Assembly: GCA_963662155.1 (NCBI GenBank)
Contig: OY759264.1
Location: 11,581,315 to 11,645,314 of the forward strand
Direction: 5' to 3'
Source of the DNA: Lamellibrachia columna
Lineage: Eukaryota; Annelida; Polychaeta; Sabellida; Siboglinidae
DNA length: 64,000 nt
Both the position numbers and the translations under genes were made by a program. Below are positions 30,231-40,385 of this stretch, in pieces. Under the pieces are notes generated by a model. It was not told the DNA's origin, did not search any database, and saw nothing but the letters and a program-made list of their open reading frames with translations. Each line of letters begins with the position of its first letter. Position 1 is the stretch's first letter.

Positions 30231-33200
30231 GGGGTAAGACCACAGTTGACCTTCCTGTTTATTGTTTCACACGAATGTAGGGCGTATGAAATTGTAAAAT
30301 GGTAACTTAATAAATTAATATTATGTGACATGAGTGCCTTTGAGCAGGAATATTCACAGGTTTGTTTGTAGAAGCTATTAGCTGTGAAATAGTGCATTTT
30401 TTAAAGAGTTTAATTGGCGGAGGGATTTATGGGAATTTTTCTGCTATGGGCCACGTGGGCGCATGAATACATGGCTATTTTTGTCAAAATTGATAGGCAT
30501 CGCACGTCGGGGCGATTTAAAAGAGCTGGAGGTATGTGATTTTGATAAAAGTTGGTCAGTATATCAATGAGATGATGGCAGTTGCTGTGGACAATTTTAA
30601 GAATTTTTGATGGTCACGTTTTCTTATAATCAGACAAAACGTTAACATGGCCACCAATGCAATTCTCAACTGTGGTCTGACTCCAAATAGACGGAAGTCG
30701 GGGTCACAAACACGGTTATAAAATGTTGATATGCTTATGTTTTGGTCGTTGTTATTAGCCTAATTGTGGATATTACACGTAACTCGGCTGAAATTATTAG
30801 TTTGTTATAAAAAAATTCTTATAATTTTTATAATTTGCAATTCTGATAATATAATTAAGGCTCATATTTTTGAAAATAAATAAATAAATAAATAAAAACG
30901 GTTGCTAACCTGTCCAATGTTGTGTGTATTTTGACATAGACAATTGTCGGTGTCAGACTGGATAATATATTATTATATAAATATGTTAATGATTCCGACT
31001 AGTCAACAAGATCATTGCTGGTTAAACGCCGCTACTATTTAAACTGTTTAACAGTCTCCCTTAGGAGGTGTCCTATAACCGATCTACTAAATATAAAACA
31101 TGTCAAATAAATGTACATTTTAGTTTTGTACTATAACGTTTGATGTGCACGAGCTGATATATTGCGCAAGTTAATGTTTAATATGATATTTCATTGCTAA
31201 TAAATACAATTTGTTTATTTTTCATATGATAAAATGGTATTATAGAGCTTGTGGTAAGCAAAAAGTCTACAATAAGCAATTTTTAATATCAACAATAACT
31301 GTTGCCTTTCCAAAATGTCTATTCACCACATATCAATACCAATTTCATGTTGTGTGCAGTACTTTGCAACCCTAACCGTAGCTAACCCCATCTCTAGCTA
31401 ACCAATCCCTGGCTAACCCCATCTTTAGCTAACCTCATCCGTAGCTAACCATAACTCTGAAGTGGTTTACATAAGATATAATCATTCCCATAGGCACAGG
31501 TTGATAGGAAAAGTGAGCAGTTTGTTTGGAAAAGGCAGACAGCAGTATCAATCACGAACATCATGGTACAGATCGGATGCCAAAATGGAAAGTTGGCGAA
31601 AATTAGGGGGTATGACACAAGTATGTGACGGAACAGGTAGCCATTTTGGACTAGAGCTGTCATTGGTGATATTTGTGTTGTGGCCCAGTGCGTTAGCAAC
31701 ATTGTGTAACCAATTTGGAAAGAATAGTTGTATTTTGGTTGTGTCACACCCACTTGAAGCACTGCATAGATCAGCATTTTCAAATCTGGCCGCGACTGGC
31801 ATCTGGTCATGTGATACCCTTTTATGGTGGCGTATCGAAATCAAGCCATTCGCCTTGTATCTTATCAACTAGAAGTATGAAAGCAGTCACACAAAAAATA
31901 AAATTTGACAAACCTGACACATTGGAATTTATCCTAAATCCTGTTAAATGTGAAAAATTTCCAATTTTCTTACAAAGTTATGCCATGTTTGGTTTAAAAT
32001 CAAGCAATTATATGAACACTAATTTAAAAATAAACTTATTAGTATATTCAAAGGGACAGTAAGCAGGCTTCATTGGTTCGCAGTGCTATGTAAATCTAGT
32101 GTATATGATCTATGATTTATCAAGTGTCAAAATCGACCTATAATTAAATTATGTGACTGGTTTTCAGCTAATAATACGGGCAAAGCATTGTTTAGACTTG
32201 GCTGTCAAACAAATAATAATGACTTGACAAGCAGGAGTGTTCCATAATGTGCCTACATATACACTGTGCCGCAACTTGATATAAAATTTGACACTTTCTC
32301 AAACAAAAAAATTCCCTATTTGGGGTAAGACCACAGTTGACCTTCCTGTTTATTGTTTCACACGAATGTAGGGCGTATGAAATTGTAAAATGGTAACTTA
32401 ATAAATTAATATTATGTGACATGAGTGCCTTTGAGCAGGAATATTCACAGGTTTGTTTGTAGAAGCTATTAGCTGTGAAATAGTGCATTTTTTAAAGAGT
32501 TTAATTGGCGGAGGGATTTATGGGAATTTTTCTGCTATGGGCCACGTGGGCGCATGAATACATGGCTATTTTTGTCAAAATTGATAGGCATCGCACGTCG
32601 GGGCGATTTAAAAGAGCTGGAGGTATGTGATTTTGATAAAAGTTGGTCAGTATATCAATGAGATGATGGCAGTTGCTGTGGACAATTTTAAGAATTTTTG
32701 ATGGTCACGTTTTCTTATAATCAGACAAAACGTTAACATGGCCACCAATGCAATTCTCAACTGTGGTCTGACTCCAAATAGACGGAAGTCGGGGTCACAA
32801 ACACGGTTATAAAATGTTGATATGCTTATGTTTTGGTCGTTGTTATTAGCCTAATTGTGGATATTACACGTAATTCGGCTGAAATTATTAGTTTGTTATA
32901 AAAAAATTCTTATAATTTTTATAATTTGCAATTCTGATAATATAATTAAGGCTCATATTTTTGAAAATAAATAAATAAAAACGGTTGCTAACCTGTCCAA
33001 TGTTGTGTGTATTTTGACATAGACAATTGTCGGTGTCAGACTGGATAATATATTATTATATAAATATGTTAATGATTCCGACTAGTCAACAAGATCATTG
33101 CTGGTTAAACGCCGCTACTATTTAAACTGTTTAACAGTCTCCCTTAGGAGGTGTCCTATAACCGATCTACTAAATATAAAACATGTCAAATAAATGTACA

Positions 33201-34855
33201 TTTTAGTTTTGTACTATAACGTTTGATGTGCACGAGCTGATATATTGCGCAAGTTAATGTTTAATATGATATTTCATTGCTAATAAATACAATTTGTTTA
33301 TTTGTCATATGATAAAATGGTATTATAGAGCTTGTGGTAAGCAAAAAGTCTACAATAAGCAATTTTTAATATCAACAATAACTGTTGCCTTTCCAAAATG
33401 TCTATTCACCACATATCAATACCAATTTCATGTTGTGTGCAGTACTTTGCAACCCTAACCGTAGCTAACCCCATCTCTAGCTAACCAATCCCTGGCTAAC
33501 CCCATCTTTAGCTAACCTCATCCGTAGCTAACCATAACTCTGAAGTGGTTTACATAAGATATAATCATTCCCATAGGCACAGGTTGATAGGAAAAGTGAG
33601 CAGTTTGTTTGGAAAAGGCAGACAGCAGTATCAATCACGAACATCATGGTACAGATCGGATGCCAAAATGGAAAGTTGGCGAAAATTAGGGGGTATGACA
33701 CAAGTATGTGACGGAACAGGTAGCCATTTTGGACTAGAGCTGTCATTGGTGATATTTGTGTTGTGGCCCAGTGCGTTAGCAACATTGTGTAACCAATTTG
33801 GAAAGAATAGTTGTATTTTGGTTGTGTCACACCCACTTGAAGCACTGCATAGATCAGCATTTTCAAATCTGGCCGCGACTGGCATCTGGTCATGTGATAC
33901 CCTTTTATGGTGGCGTATCGAAATCAAGCCATTCGCCTTGTATCTTATCAACTAGAAGTATGAAAGCAGTCACACAAAAAATAAAATTTGACAAACCTGA
34001 CACATTGGAATTTATCCTAAATCCTGTTAAATGTGAAAAATTTCCAATTTTCTTACAAAGTTATGCCATGTTTGGTTTAAAATCAAGCAATTATATGAAC
34101 ACTAATTTAAAAATAAACTTATTAGTATATTCAAAGGGACAGTAAGCAGGCTTCATTGGTTCGCAGTGCTATGTAAATCTAGTGTATATGATCTATGATT
34201 TATCAAGTGTCAAAATCGACCTATAATTAAATTATGTGACTGGTTTTCAGCTAATAATACGGGCAAAGCATTGTTTAGACTTGGCTGTCAAACAAATAAT
34301 AATGACTTGACAAGCAGGAGTGTTCCATAATGTGCCTACATATACACTGTGCCGCAACTTGATACAAAATTTGACACTTTCTCAAAAAAAAAAATTCCCT
34401 ATTTGGGGTAAGACCACAGTTGACCTTCCTGTTTATTGTTTCACACGAATGTAGGGCGTATGAAATTGTAAAATGGTAACTTAATAAATTAATATTATGT
34501 GACATGAGTGCCTTTGAGCAGGAATATTCACAGGTTTGTTTGTAGAAGCTATTAGCTGTGAAATAGTGCATTTTTTAAAGAGTTTAATTGGCGGAGGGAT
34601 TTATGGGAATTTTTCTGCTATGGGCCACGTGGGCGCATGAATACATGGCTATTTTTGTCAAAATTGATAGGCATCGCACGTCGGGGCGATTTAAAAGAGC
34701 TGGAGGTATGTGATTTTGATAAAAGTTGGTCAGTATATCAATGAGATGATGGCAGTTGCTGTGGACAATTTTAAGAATGTTTGATTGGTCACGTTTTCTT
34801 ATAATCAGACAAAATGTTAACATGGTCACCAATGCAATTCTCAACTGTGGTCTTA
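30231..34855 (+). repeat. 2.09-kb tandem duplication bounded by three MITE copies
   Basis: Units 30231-32321 and 32322-34404 are almost identical. The visible differences are an 8-bp change in a TAAA run near 30880, single bases such as AACTCGGC versus AATTCGGC, and A-run length. A third partial copy at 34405-34855 matches only the first 450 bases. That 450-base piece has inverted ends (GGGGTAAGACCACAGTTGA at the left, TCAACTGTGGTCT(G/T)ACTCC at the right) and so looks like a MITE. The structure is therefore MITE, 1.63-kb spacer, MITE, spacer, MITE. Each spacer has a run of AGCTAACCCCATCT-like short repeats (31375-31450 and 33458-33533). The open frames inside are identical between copies but match no family. 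Confidence 0.88.
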
Positions 34856-35480
34856 CTCCTCTATTGAGTACTTAAGCAACCTCAGCGCCTCTAGTGACGG
34901 CGTCTGATTTTGGGAAACTGGGAGTATAAATACCCCGGAGGAGCGTTTCCAAAGGGCGGGCAAGACTATTTTAAATTCACACTGATGGGTGTAGTCATGC
35001 CGAATTTTAGGTATTAAAATTTTCAGTAAGGGTGGTACTGGCGGGCCATACCTGCTCTAGCATTAGAGTTTAAAATTTCCAGTCAGAATTTACCTGTCAA
35101 ATCTTCTAGACTTTAAGAGTCTATACACATTTTAAGTGATGTTTACATTCACTACTTTTTACGGTTTACAGTGATTTCTATATTCACTGGTTCTTTTCAT
35201 TGTCATCGTGCATGATTATATTGCAACTATATATGTGGCCGTCCGATGTACACGATTAAAATCGCTTCCAACCTGGAGAACAATGCGTTGACTACACTTC
35301 TTTAGTACCCTGTGTACGCATTGGTCGAGTGAGTACAAATTCAGTTATAAATCTCGACCTGGCGAGCGCAAAGAAGACGGACAATTAAAACATCTGCATA
35401 TGTGTGAAATGCCTCCCGGATAATTGCGTGCGGCCCCGATAAACAGAGGGAGACATATATATATCTTACAACGAGAAAAG
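34856..35480. other. No gene recognised; left flank of the Maverick remnant
   Basis: I could not place the left end of the Maverick-derived sequence. Coding of Maverick type begins by about 35500. Confidence 0.4.
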
Positions 35481-35489
35481 GGGTCACCA

Positions 35490-36240
35490 AGCTACGTCAG
35501 AACGAGTACGGAGAGTCCGCACGACCGTGTCGGTCGATCGTCGAGTACGACGCCAACGCTCTGTACTCGTGGTCTCTGATGCAAGACATGCCGATGGAAC
35601 AACGGGAAGAGAACGAGTTCCGACCCGAATCGGCGCAGCTGCACGGACAGGTGGCTGCAGAATGGTTGACTTGAGTTGACTTGGGACCGGCGTGCTTGCC
35701 GGAATCGTGTTCTGTATGATCGAGTGCGACGTTCGCGTACCGGAAGCATTGCATAAGCACTTTGCCGAGATGCAGCCCGTGTTCTAGAACATCCGTCTGA
35801 CGCGCGACGATCTCGGTCCGTTCATGCGCCGATAGGCCGAATAACACGATCAGGGCGACCCGACGCAACATGCTCGTGGGCAGTTATCGAGGCGATAAGA
35901 TCTTGCTCGCCACGCCGCTCTTGCGATGGCACCTGGACTATGGACTCGAGGTTACGCACGTCTACCAGGTCATCGAGTACGGTCCGATCCCGTGCTTCCG
36001 ACTTTTCGGCGATGCAGTGTCCACGGCTCGACGCGAGGGCGACGTCCACCTACATAAAGCCATCAACGCCGACACCGTGAAATTGCTGGGGAACTCGGGC
36101 TACGGGAAGACCATCATCAACGTGGACCGACATCGTGACATGAAATACTGCACGGAGGCGGCGGCATCGCTCATTATCAACGATCGACGGTTCCGACAAT
36201 TCAACGTCGTCGTCGACGATGCGTACAAGATCGCAATGAA
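35490..36240 (+). pseudogene. Protein-primed family B DNA polymerase fragment (Maverick type)
   Basis: Remnant of the element's replicative polymerase. The palm motif A region appears as VEYDANALYSWSLMQDMP near 35535. Then comes a frame-shifted part with IECDVRVPEALHKHFAEMQP and LTRDDLGPFM interrupted by stops (35720-35835). An open stretch at 35870-36240 reads LVGSYRGDKILLATPLLRWH and HLHKAINADTVKLLGNSGYGKT, which is motif B (K-x-x-G-N-S-x-Y-G). Motif C (YxDTD type) is missing because the sequence jumps to the packaging ATPase at about 36245. The family is clear; the gene is dead by frameshifts, stops and deletion. Confidence 0.88.
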
Positions 36241-36249
36241 CAAGAGAAC

Positions 36250-36414
36250 AAGAGAACGTGCATCGTCGTCGGACAGACGGCGTGCGACAAGAGTACTTTC
36301 GTGACGCGTATGCTGAGTCACGCTGCCGCGATGATCGATCCACCGCCCGAGAAGATCACGTGGTGTACCGGAGAATGGCAATCCGCTTACGCCACGATGG
36401 ATTTAGTCGACGTG
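36250..36414 (+). pseudogene. Packaging ATPase (A32/FtsK-HerA type), N-terminal part
   Basis: Reads CIVVGQTACDKSTFVTRM, then MIDPPPEKITWCTGEWQSAY, ending at the GAC-GTG codons (36409-36414) where the inner element begins. The P-loop position has Ala and Asp where family members have Gly, so the Walker A motif is degraded. Reading resumes directly after the inner element at 42156. The intact protein would pump DNA into the capsid. Confidence 0.85.
36409..36414 (+). repeat. 6-bp target-site duplication, left copy (GACGTG)
   Basis: GACGTG directly precedes the left inverted repeat; the identical hexamer follows the right one at 42156-42161. It corresponds to one Asp-Val codon pair of the ATPase gene. 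Six bases is the duplication length known for Maverick/Polinton integration. Confidence 0.9.
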
Positions 36415-36949
36415 AGTAGTTAGTGGAGGTTTTTGGTACCCCCAAATTCGCCGCACAGTCACTGGACCAGACATCAAAGGAACATCAAATGCAAAACACC
36501 CTAATATCGCCCACCGCTTCTGAGTGCGCGCAGCCAATCAGAGCGCCGCAGAGCGCCCCCTGGCGGTCGTAGCCGAGCGCAGTGCAGTCATGCGTAACCT
36601 AAGCGCCCCCTAGGTACTGGAGGAGGAACGAACATTGACCTAGTTACGTTTACCGAAGGGTCGTTAACCTAGTAAGGAGACGAACACAATCGTACGGTGC
36701 ACACGTATTTTATTGAATACAACAAAGCGGCAGCAGTACAAACGAGGCGATCGTTGCGATGATGTAATATGTATTAATTAGCCGACATGCATGGCTATAA
36801 TATAACCGCTGGACTATGGATATCTGACCGTTCATTAAAGAAAATGTAGCAGGGTGAAAAATGGACTATGTGTATAATATGCACACACCAGTGCAAGGGA
36901 AACGAGAACGTAATACAAGACGGGAATTTATATAAACTCAAGCAAAATG

Positions 36950-37036
<87 letters not shown>

Positions 37037-37736
37037 TGGAAACCGGACCGTTAAGTAAAGAAAATGTAGCAGGGGAACAATGAATATGTGTATAATACGC
37101 CAACACGCTGTTGGAACAAGAACGCAATACAAGACGGGAATATAAGGCGATGTAAAATTTAATACACGAAAAAGAAGCACAAGTACAATGAAATAGAAAT
37201 TAAAACAGTATAAAATAAAAAGAAGGTAAACATTAAAATGTGCATTGTTAGACGTATTCACACGAGCGATTGAACGCCGTTAACAAGGAACGACGAACGC
37301 AACGGGCTGCTATTTTGCGAGCCAAGGCGATTCGTAGCGGAACCGATTTGCGGCGACGGCGCAGTGCCGCGCGATCGATGGGACCTCTGTGAAGGTGGAC
37401 GAAAGTGTGTGGTAGGGGCGATGGTACATGCAACAGCAACAACTGTTGCATGACACTCCCCCACAGCCTCCTATGGTCGATGAGAGCTGCAGCGGAGTCG
37501 CATTCTTCGTTCCAGGATTCAGGTTCGGTGACCGGGGGAGCGCGATATCCGCCGATGTAGTGACGTATGTCAGATAGCACGTGACGCCAACGACTGACGT
37601 GATCCATGAAAGCGTTCATGAGACCGGCGTCGTAGACTTGTTCGCGTAATAGGACGGTAGCCTGACTGTCCCGACGGTTCACGGCAACCTCGAGGAGTTC
37701 GACCATCACGTGAGACCAGTGAAATCGAGGTATGCT
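36415..37736 (-). repeat. Left terminal inverted repeat
   Basis: 1,322 bp, inverted copy of 40888-42155. It carries a polyadenylation signal (TTTATT on the plus strand at 36709-36714), a TA array at 36952-37033 that is longer than in the right arm, and the last exon of the minus-strand gene. Identity with the right arm stops at the AG of that exon's splice acceptor. Confidence 0.93.
37248..37734 (-). CDS. Terminal exon of the divergent spliced gene (inside the left inverted repeat)
   Basis: Preceded on the minus strand by a good acceptor (CCTTTACTTACAG, ending at 37735). The first base completes a codon begun in the exon at 38194-38297. The exon then reads [20 protein letters not shown] and on to NRSCEYV and a TAA stop, 161 further residues. 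Visible features are a helical N-terminal part ([20 protein letters not shown]), a central W-rich stretch ([20 protein letters not shown]) and a very basic C-terminal tail ([20 protein letters not shown]) that could bind nucleic acid or act as a nuclear signal. No known family is recognised. The same coding sequence is present in the right arm at 40888-41376. Confidence 0.72.
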
Positions 37737-37773
37737 GTAAGTAAAGGACACAACCAGAGTGAGAATATGCATA

Positions 37774-37863
<90 letters not shown>

Positions 37864-38091
37864 TATATATATATATATGTATATATATATAACAGACGTA
37901 ACCAAGCAACGAGAGATATGTAATACGAAACCAATCGACTGGCAGGCGTTATCGCTAGGCAAACCGCTGCATATGGAACTTGGAACGTGGACTCGACGAA
38001 CACTCAGCGAGACATGTATACACAGGAACGATAGAACAGTATGTAAAGTGAACAGTTATGAACTATGTAGAGCTATGTAGAGCTATGAAAG

Positions 38092-38180
<89 letters not shown>

Positions 38181-38193
38181 TATAAATACTCAC

Positions 38194-38297
38194 ACACGAA
38201 GCAGTACAGGCAGCAGTGAATCCCCCACGAGATCCATAAAGACCAAGAACTCGTCAAAACGTTCTATCGGTATGACAACACTAAGAAGATGAGACAT
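38194..38297 (-). CDS. First coding exon of the divergent spliced gene
   Basis: A start ATG (plus-strand CAT at 38295-38297) follows a TATA box by about 65 bases. The exon reads MSHLLSVVIPIERFDEFLVF and then MDLVGDSLLPVLLR, and ends with two bases of a split codon before the donor GTGAGT (starting at 38193). The phase matches the acceptor before 37734 exactly, giving a predicted protein of 196 residues. The intron (37735-38193) holds two TA arrays. The leucine-rich leader is not clearly a signal peptide because of its charged residues. Function unknown. Confidence 0.65.
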
Positions 38298-38364
38298 AAT
38301 GTAGTAAACGACTACGACGACGAAGGCAATGGCGGTTGTGATGACGACACGACGATCGCAGCAG

Positions 38365-38373
38365 CTATATATA
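38365..38373 (-). promoter_or_regulatory. TATA box of the divergent gene
   Basis: TATATATAG read on the minus strand, about 65 bases upstream of the ATG at 38297, with only non-coding sequence between. It gives the minus gene its own promoter opposite the NADAR gene promoter. Confidence 0.55.
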
Positions 38374-38537
38374 CCATGCTAGAAATAAACCAGACAGCTG
38401 GCGTAACCCGAGGAACAATACCACACTAATCAGAAAACAGATAAGTGGCCGGCAACTGTCAGCGTACCGACACCGGGCATCCATCACGCAAGAAAAAAGT
38501 GGGGGTTACGAGTACTCGAGAGCGCTAGAACGGCGTG

Positions 38538-38545
38538 TATTTAAG
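38538..38545 (+). promoter_or_regulatory. TATA-like box of the NADAR gene
   Basis: TATTTAAG lies about 36-43 bases before the ATG at 38581, which would put the start of transcription close to the start codon. Confidence 0.5.
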
Positions 38546-38580
38546 ACAGTAACTGTACATTTTAACGTTATAAAGTCACC

Positions 38581-39114
38581 ATGAACCGTGCTATACGCTT
38601 CAGAGGCGGCAAACAATTTCTGTCCAATTTCTACGTGTGCAGGATACATGTGTGGAACAGAGAATTTACCAGTGTTGAAAGCGCTTACCAATGGCGGAAA
38701 TGCATGCATCATGGTGACATGCAAACCGCAGAAAAAATGCTGTCCACGCGCACGGGTCTACAGGCGAAACACCTCAGCAAGAGCATACGAGAAAAAGAAC
38801 AGTTACGAGCAGCATGGGACAAACAACGATATTCACTAATGTATGCGTTAGTTGCTGTTAAATATCGCGATCCAACCCTACGTAAACGACTGGTAGACAC
38901 TGGGTATTCCCAGTTGAAGGAATGGGTCAAGAGTCGGGAAGGATACTGGGGTGCACTGACATACAGTGGTCAAGCCGGTCAGAACATGCTAGGACATATA
39001 CTCATGCGAGTACGCGAGTTCATTCGATTGCATCAGACTCCCCCCACAGCGACACGATGGCCAGACGTAACGCGAGACGATCACAAGACCGGTGAACAGA
39101 GTACAGCGAGATAG
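38581..39114 (+). CDS. NADAR (YbiA/DUF1768) domain protein
   Basis: An intact 177-residue single-exon protein that is almost entirely one NADAR domain. In order: FRGGKQFLSNFYVC (about residues 6-19), the Glu-bearing TSVESAYQWRKCMHHGD (about 31-47), RLRAAWD-type and LMYALVAVKYRDPTLRKRLV (about 80-110), then LKEW, EGYWG and the C-terminal GQNMLGHILMRVRE (about 140-153). These match the positions of the family's ligand-pocket residues. Family members in bacteria act on N-glycosidic bonds of riboflavin intermediates, or remove ADP-ribose from guanine in DNA; genomic analyses link NADAR to NAD and ADP-ribose conflict systems. A role in countering host ADP-ribosylation is an inference. The Kozak context (TCACCATGA) is acceptable and a TATA box lies upstream. 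The stop lies in a 36-bp tandem repeat. Confidence 0.92.
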   Translation: MNRAIRFRGGKQFLSNFYVCRIHVWNREFTSVESAYQWRKCMHHGDMQTAEKMLSTRTGLQAKHLSKSIREKEQLRAAWDKQRYSLMYALVAVKYRDPTLRKRLVDTGYSQLKEWVKSREGYWGALTYSGQAGQNMLGHILMRVREFIRLHQTPPTATRWPDVTRDDHKTGEQSTAR

Positions 39115-39150
39115 CATGACAAGACCGGTGAACAGAGTACAACGAGATAC
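39083..39150 (+). repeat. Two copies of a 36-bp repeat between the NADAR and RPA-like genes
   Basis: ACAAGACCGGTGAACAGAG followed by TACAGCGAGATAG occurs at 39083-39114 and, with one base change, at 39119-39150. The first copy encodes the last residues of the NADAR protein. It may be a regulatory iteron or simple duplication. Confidence 0.85.
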
Positions 39151-39236
39151 CAGACATCCAGCAGCGTACAATAGCAACATCACGCGCGCGACCAAGTGTC
39201 GGTGATAAGAAAGCGCGCCATAGGCAGTGGGAGGTG

Positions 39237-39244
39237 TATATAAA
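39237..39244 (+). promoter_or_regulatory. TATA box of the RPA-like/acidic-protein unit
   Basis: A consensus TATATAAA about 86 bases before the ATG at 39330. The leader between them has no ATG. Confidence 0.7.
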
Positions 39245-39329
39245 CCCAACGCAGAGTGAACGAGGCACACAACCGCACTCCGATCCACAGCACACGTCGA
39301 GACTACTACCAGCATCAGCAGAGAAAGAA

Positions 39330-39800
39330 ATGGCCGCCCAAGAAGCCGATATGATGATGACAGTCAGCCAACTTGAGAGGCAGGTAGGTAACGGGACTTA
39401 TATATTTAGACGGCCGTTAACCATAGTACAATGTGCTGTACAAGAGAAATATATCGTATATCCATCATGTCAGCAGTGTAACAAACGTGTGAGTCCTGAA
39501 AACAATGGGTTTGTGTGTCCGATCCATCGATGGCAGCGTGGTGTAGTGTATCAGTTCGCTATGCGTATCCTCCTACAAGACGCCATCGGTAGTGAAGTGT
39601 GGGCAACGTTATTTAATGCCAAGGCTGTCCAGGTGTTGGGATTCACGGCTAACGATTACATGAACATGAAGTCAGACGCCGAGCGGTATGCAGCACTGGA
39701 CATGTTGCGGGGGGCCCAAGTCATGGTGACCATTAGGAAACGCGAGGCGGGACAGTATGTAAATTACACGGTGTCAGACTTGGAAGTAGTCACAGTGTGA
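39330..39800 (+). CDS. RPA70 C-terminal-like single-stranded DNA-binding protein
   Basis: An open frame of 156 residues whose residues about 30-156 resemble the C-terminal OB fold (DBD-C) of the large replication protein A subunit. The zinc-ribbon is visible as VYPSCQQCNKRVSPENNGFV followed by CPIH (Cys47, Cys50, Cys63, His66; the last Cys of the usual set is His). Strand motifs of the OB fold follow: YQFAMRILLQDAIGSEVWAT, FNAKAVQVLGFTANDYM and a VMVTIRKREAGQYVNYTVSD end. RPA binds single-stranded DNA during replication and repair, so the protein may coat replicating element DNA or act as an RPA decoy. The same ATG can also start a spliced product, because a strong donor (CAG-GTAGGT) follows residue 18. 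Confidence 0.83.
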   Translation: MAAQEADMMMTVSQLERQVGNGTYIFRRPLTIVQCAVQEKYIVYPSCQQCNKRVSPENNGFVCPIHRWQRGVVYQFAMRILLQDAIGSEVWATLFNAKAVQVLGFTANDYMNMKSDAERYAALDMLRGAQVMVTIRKREAGQYVNYTVSDLEVVTV

Positions 39801-39816
39801 ATCAATCTGTTGACAG
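39384..39816 (+). other. Predicted optional intron 1 (contains the RPA-like domain)
   Basis: Donor CAG-GTAGGT at 39383/39384 and acceptor CTGTTGACAG ending at 39816. Both are phase 0. Splicing would remove the RPA-like domain and join the first 18 codons to an open frame that begins at 39817. Retention gives the RPA-like protein. Confidence 0.55.
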
Positions 39817-40368
39817 GCTACCGCTACCGTCGCTGCTGCAGCTACTGCAGTTGCTACCGGAAGCAGTGACGTCATCGACAGTGAGGGACGCTCTAAGGTA
39901 ATGGAATGGTTACATGCTAATAGTTCGGAGATACTATTCTCCTCCTCGGTGGACAGCTGTTCACCACCGTCATTAATTATAATATCAGATGACGAGGGGG
40001 AGAATAGTGCGTCACAGGGTAGCAGTAGCGATGATATGGAGGCTACGGTGAGTGGTTTAGATAGGATACGGGATCGAGCCGAAGCCATGACGAACGAAAA
40101 TACCTTCTATAAGGCGCTAGAGGTCGCCAGCGTGCGATATGCCTGTGACGAGGTGCATCGCATAATGAATTTAAATGATGATAAGGATCGTTACGTACCA
40201 TCGGCCAGCATGGTCATGCACGTCTTGCGGTGGCTATCGATAGATGTCATCGCAACGTGTGGGAACATGAAATGGCGTCACCAAGTGACAGATTTGGTTA
40301 GAAAGAGTATGTACGCCCAATACAACGATATACAGGGCGACGCGGATGAATATGCCGAAAGTAACTAG
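39817..40368 (+). CDS. Acidic protein with a possible SUMO-interacting motif
   Basis: Open from the acceptor at 39816 in phase 0 to TAG at 40366-40368. It begins with an Ala/Thr-rich stretch and contains ATG at 39901. Visible parts are a hydrophobic run followed by acids (SLIIISDDEGE), the pattern of a SUMO-interacting motif, then a Ser-rich acidic stretch, then a more ordinary, probably helical region (NTFYKALEVASVRYACDEVH; SMVMHVLRWLSIDVIATCGN). No family is recognised. A second donor (ACG-GTGAGT at 40047/40048) can replace the helical region by the acidic exon at 40386. Unspliced from ATG 39901 it would be 155 residues. Confidence 0.6.
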   Translation, partial: ATATVAAAATAVATGSSDVIDSEGRSKVMEWLHANSSEILFSSSVDSCSPPSLIIISDDEGENSASQGSSSDDMEATVSGLDRIRDRAEAMTNENTFYKALEVASVRYACDEVHRIMNLNDDKDRYVPSASMVMHVLRWLSIDVIATCGNMKWRHQVTDLVRKSMYAQYNDIQGDADEYAESN

Positions 40369-40385
40369 TTCTTTCTATTCAACAG
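40048..40385 (+). other. Predicted optional intron 2
   Basis: Donor GTGAGT at 40048 and acceptor TTCTTTCTATTCAACAG ending at 40385, with a clear pyrimidine tract. Both are phase 0. The intron is open in the upstream frame to 40368, so retention yields a different C-terminus. Confidence 0.62.

Noticed and set aside
31445..34145. Pairs of open frames (121, 136, 106, 115 codons) conserved in both tandem units
   Set aside because: The identity reflects the recent DNA duplication, frames on opposite strands overlap, and no family features are seen.
36795..38257. Minus-strand frames through TA arrays near 36.8-38.2 kb
   Set aside because: Only the parts outside the TA arrays that fit the splice sites at 38193 and 37735 are supported; the Tyr-Ile runs are intronic or untranslated repeat.
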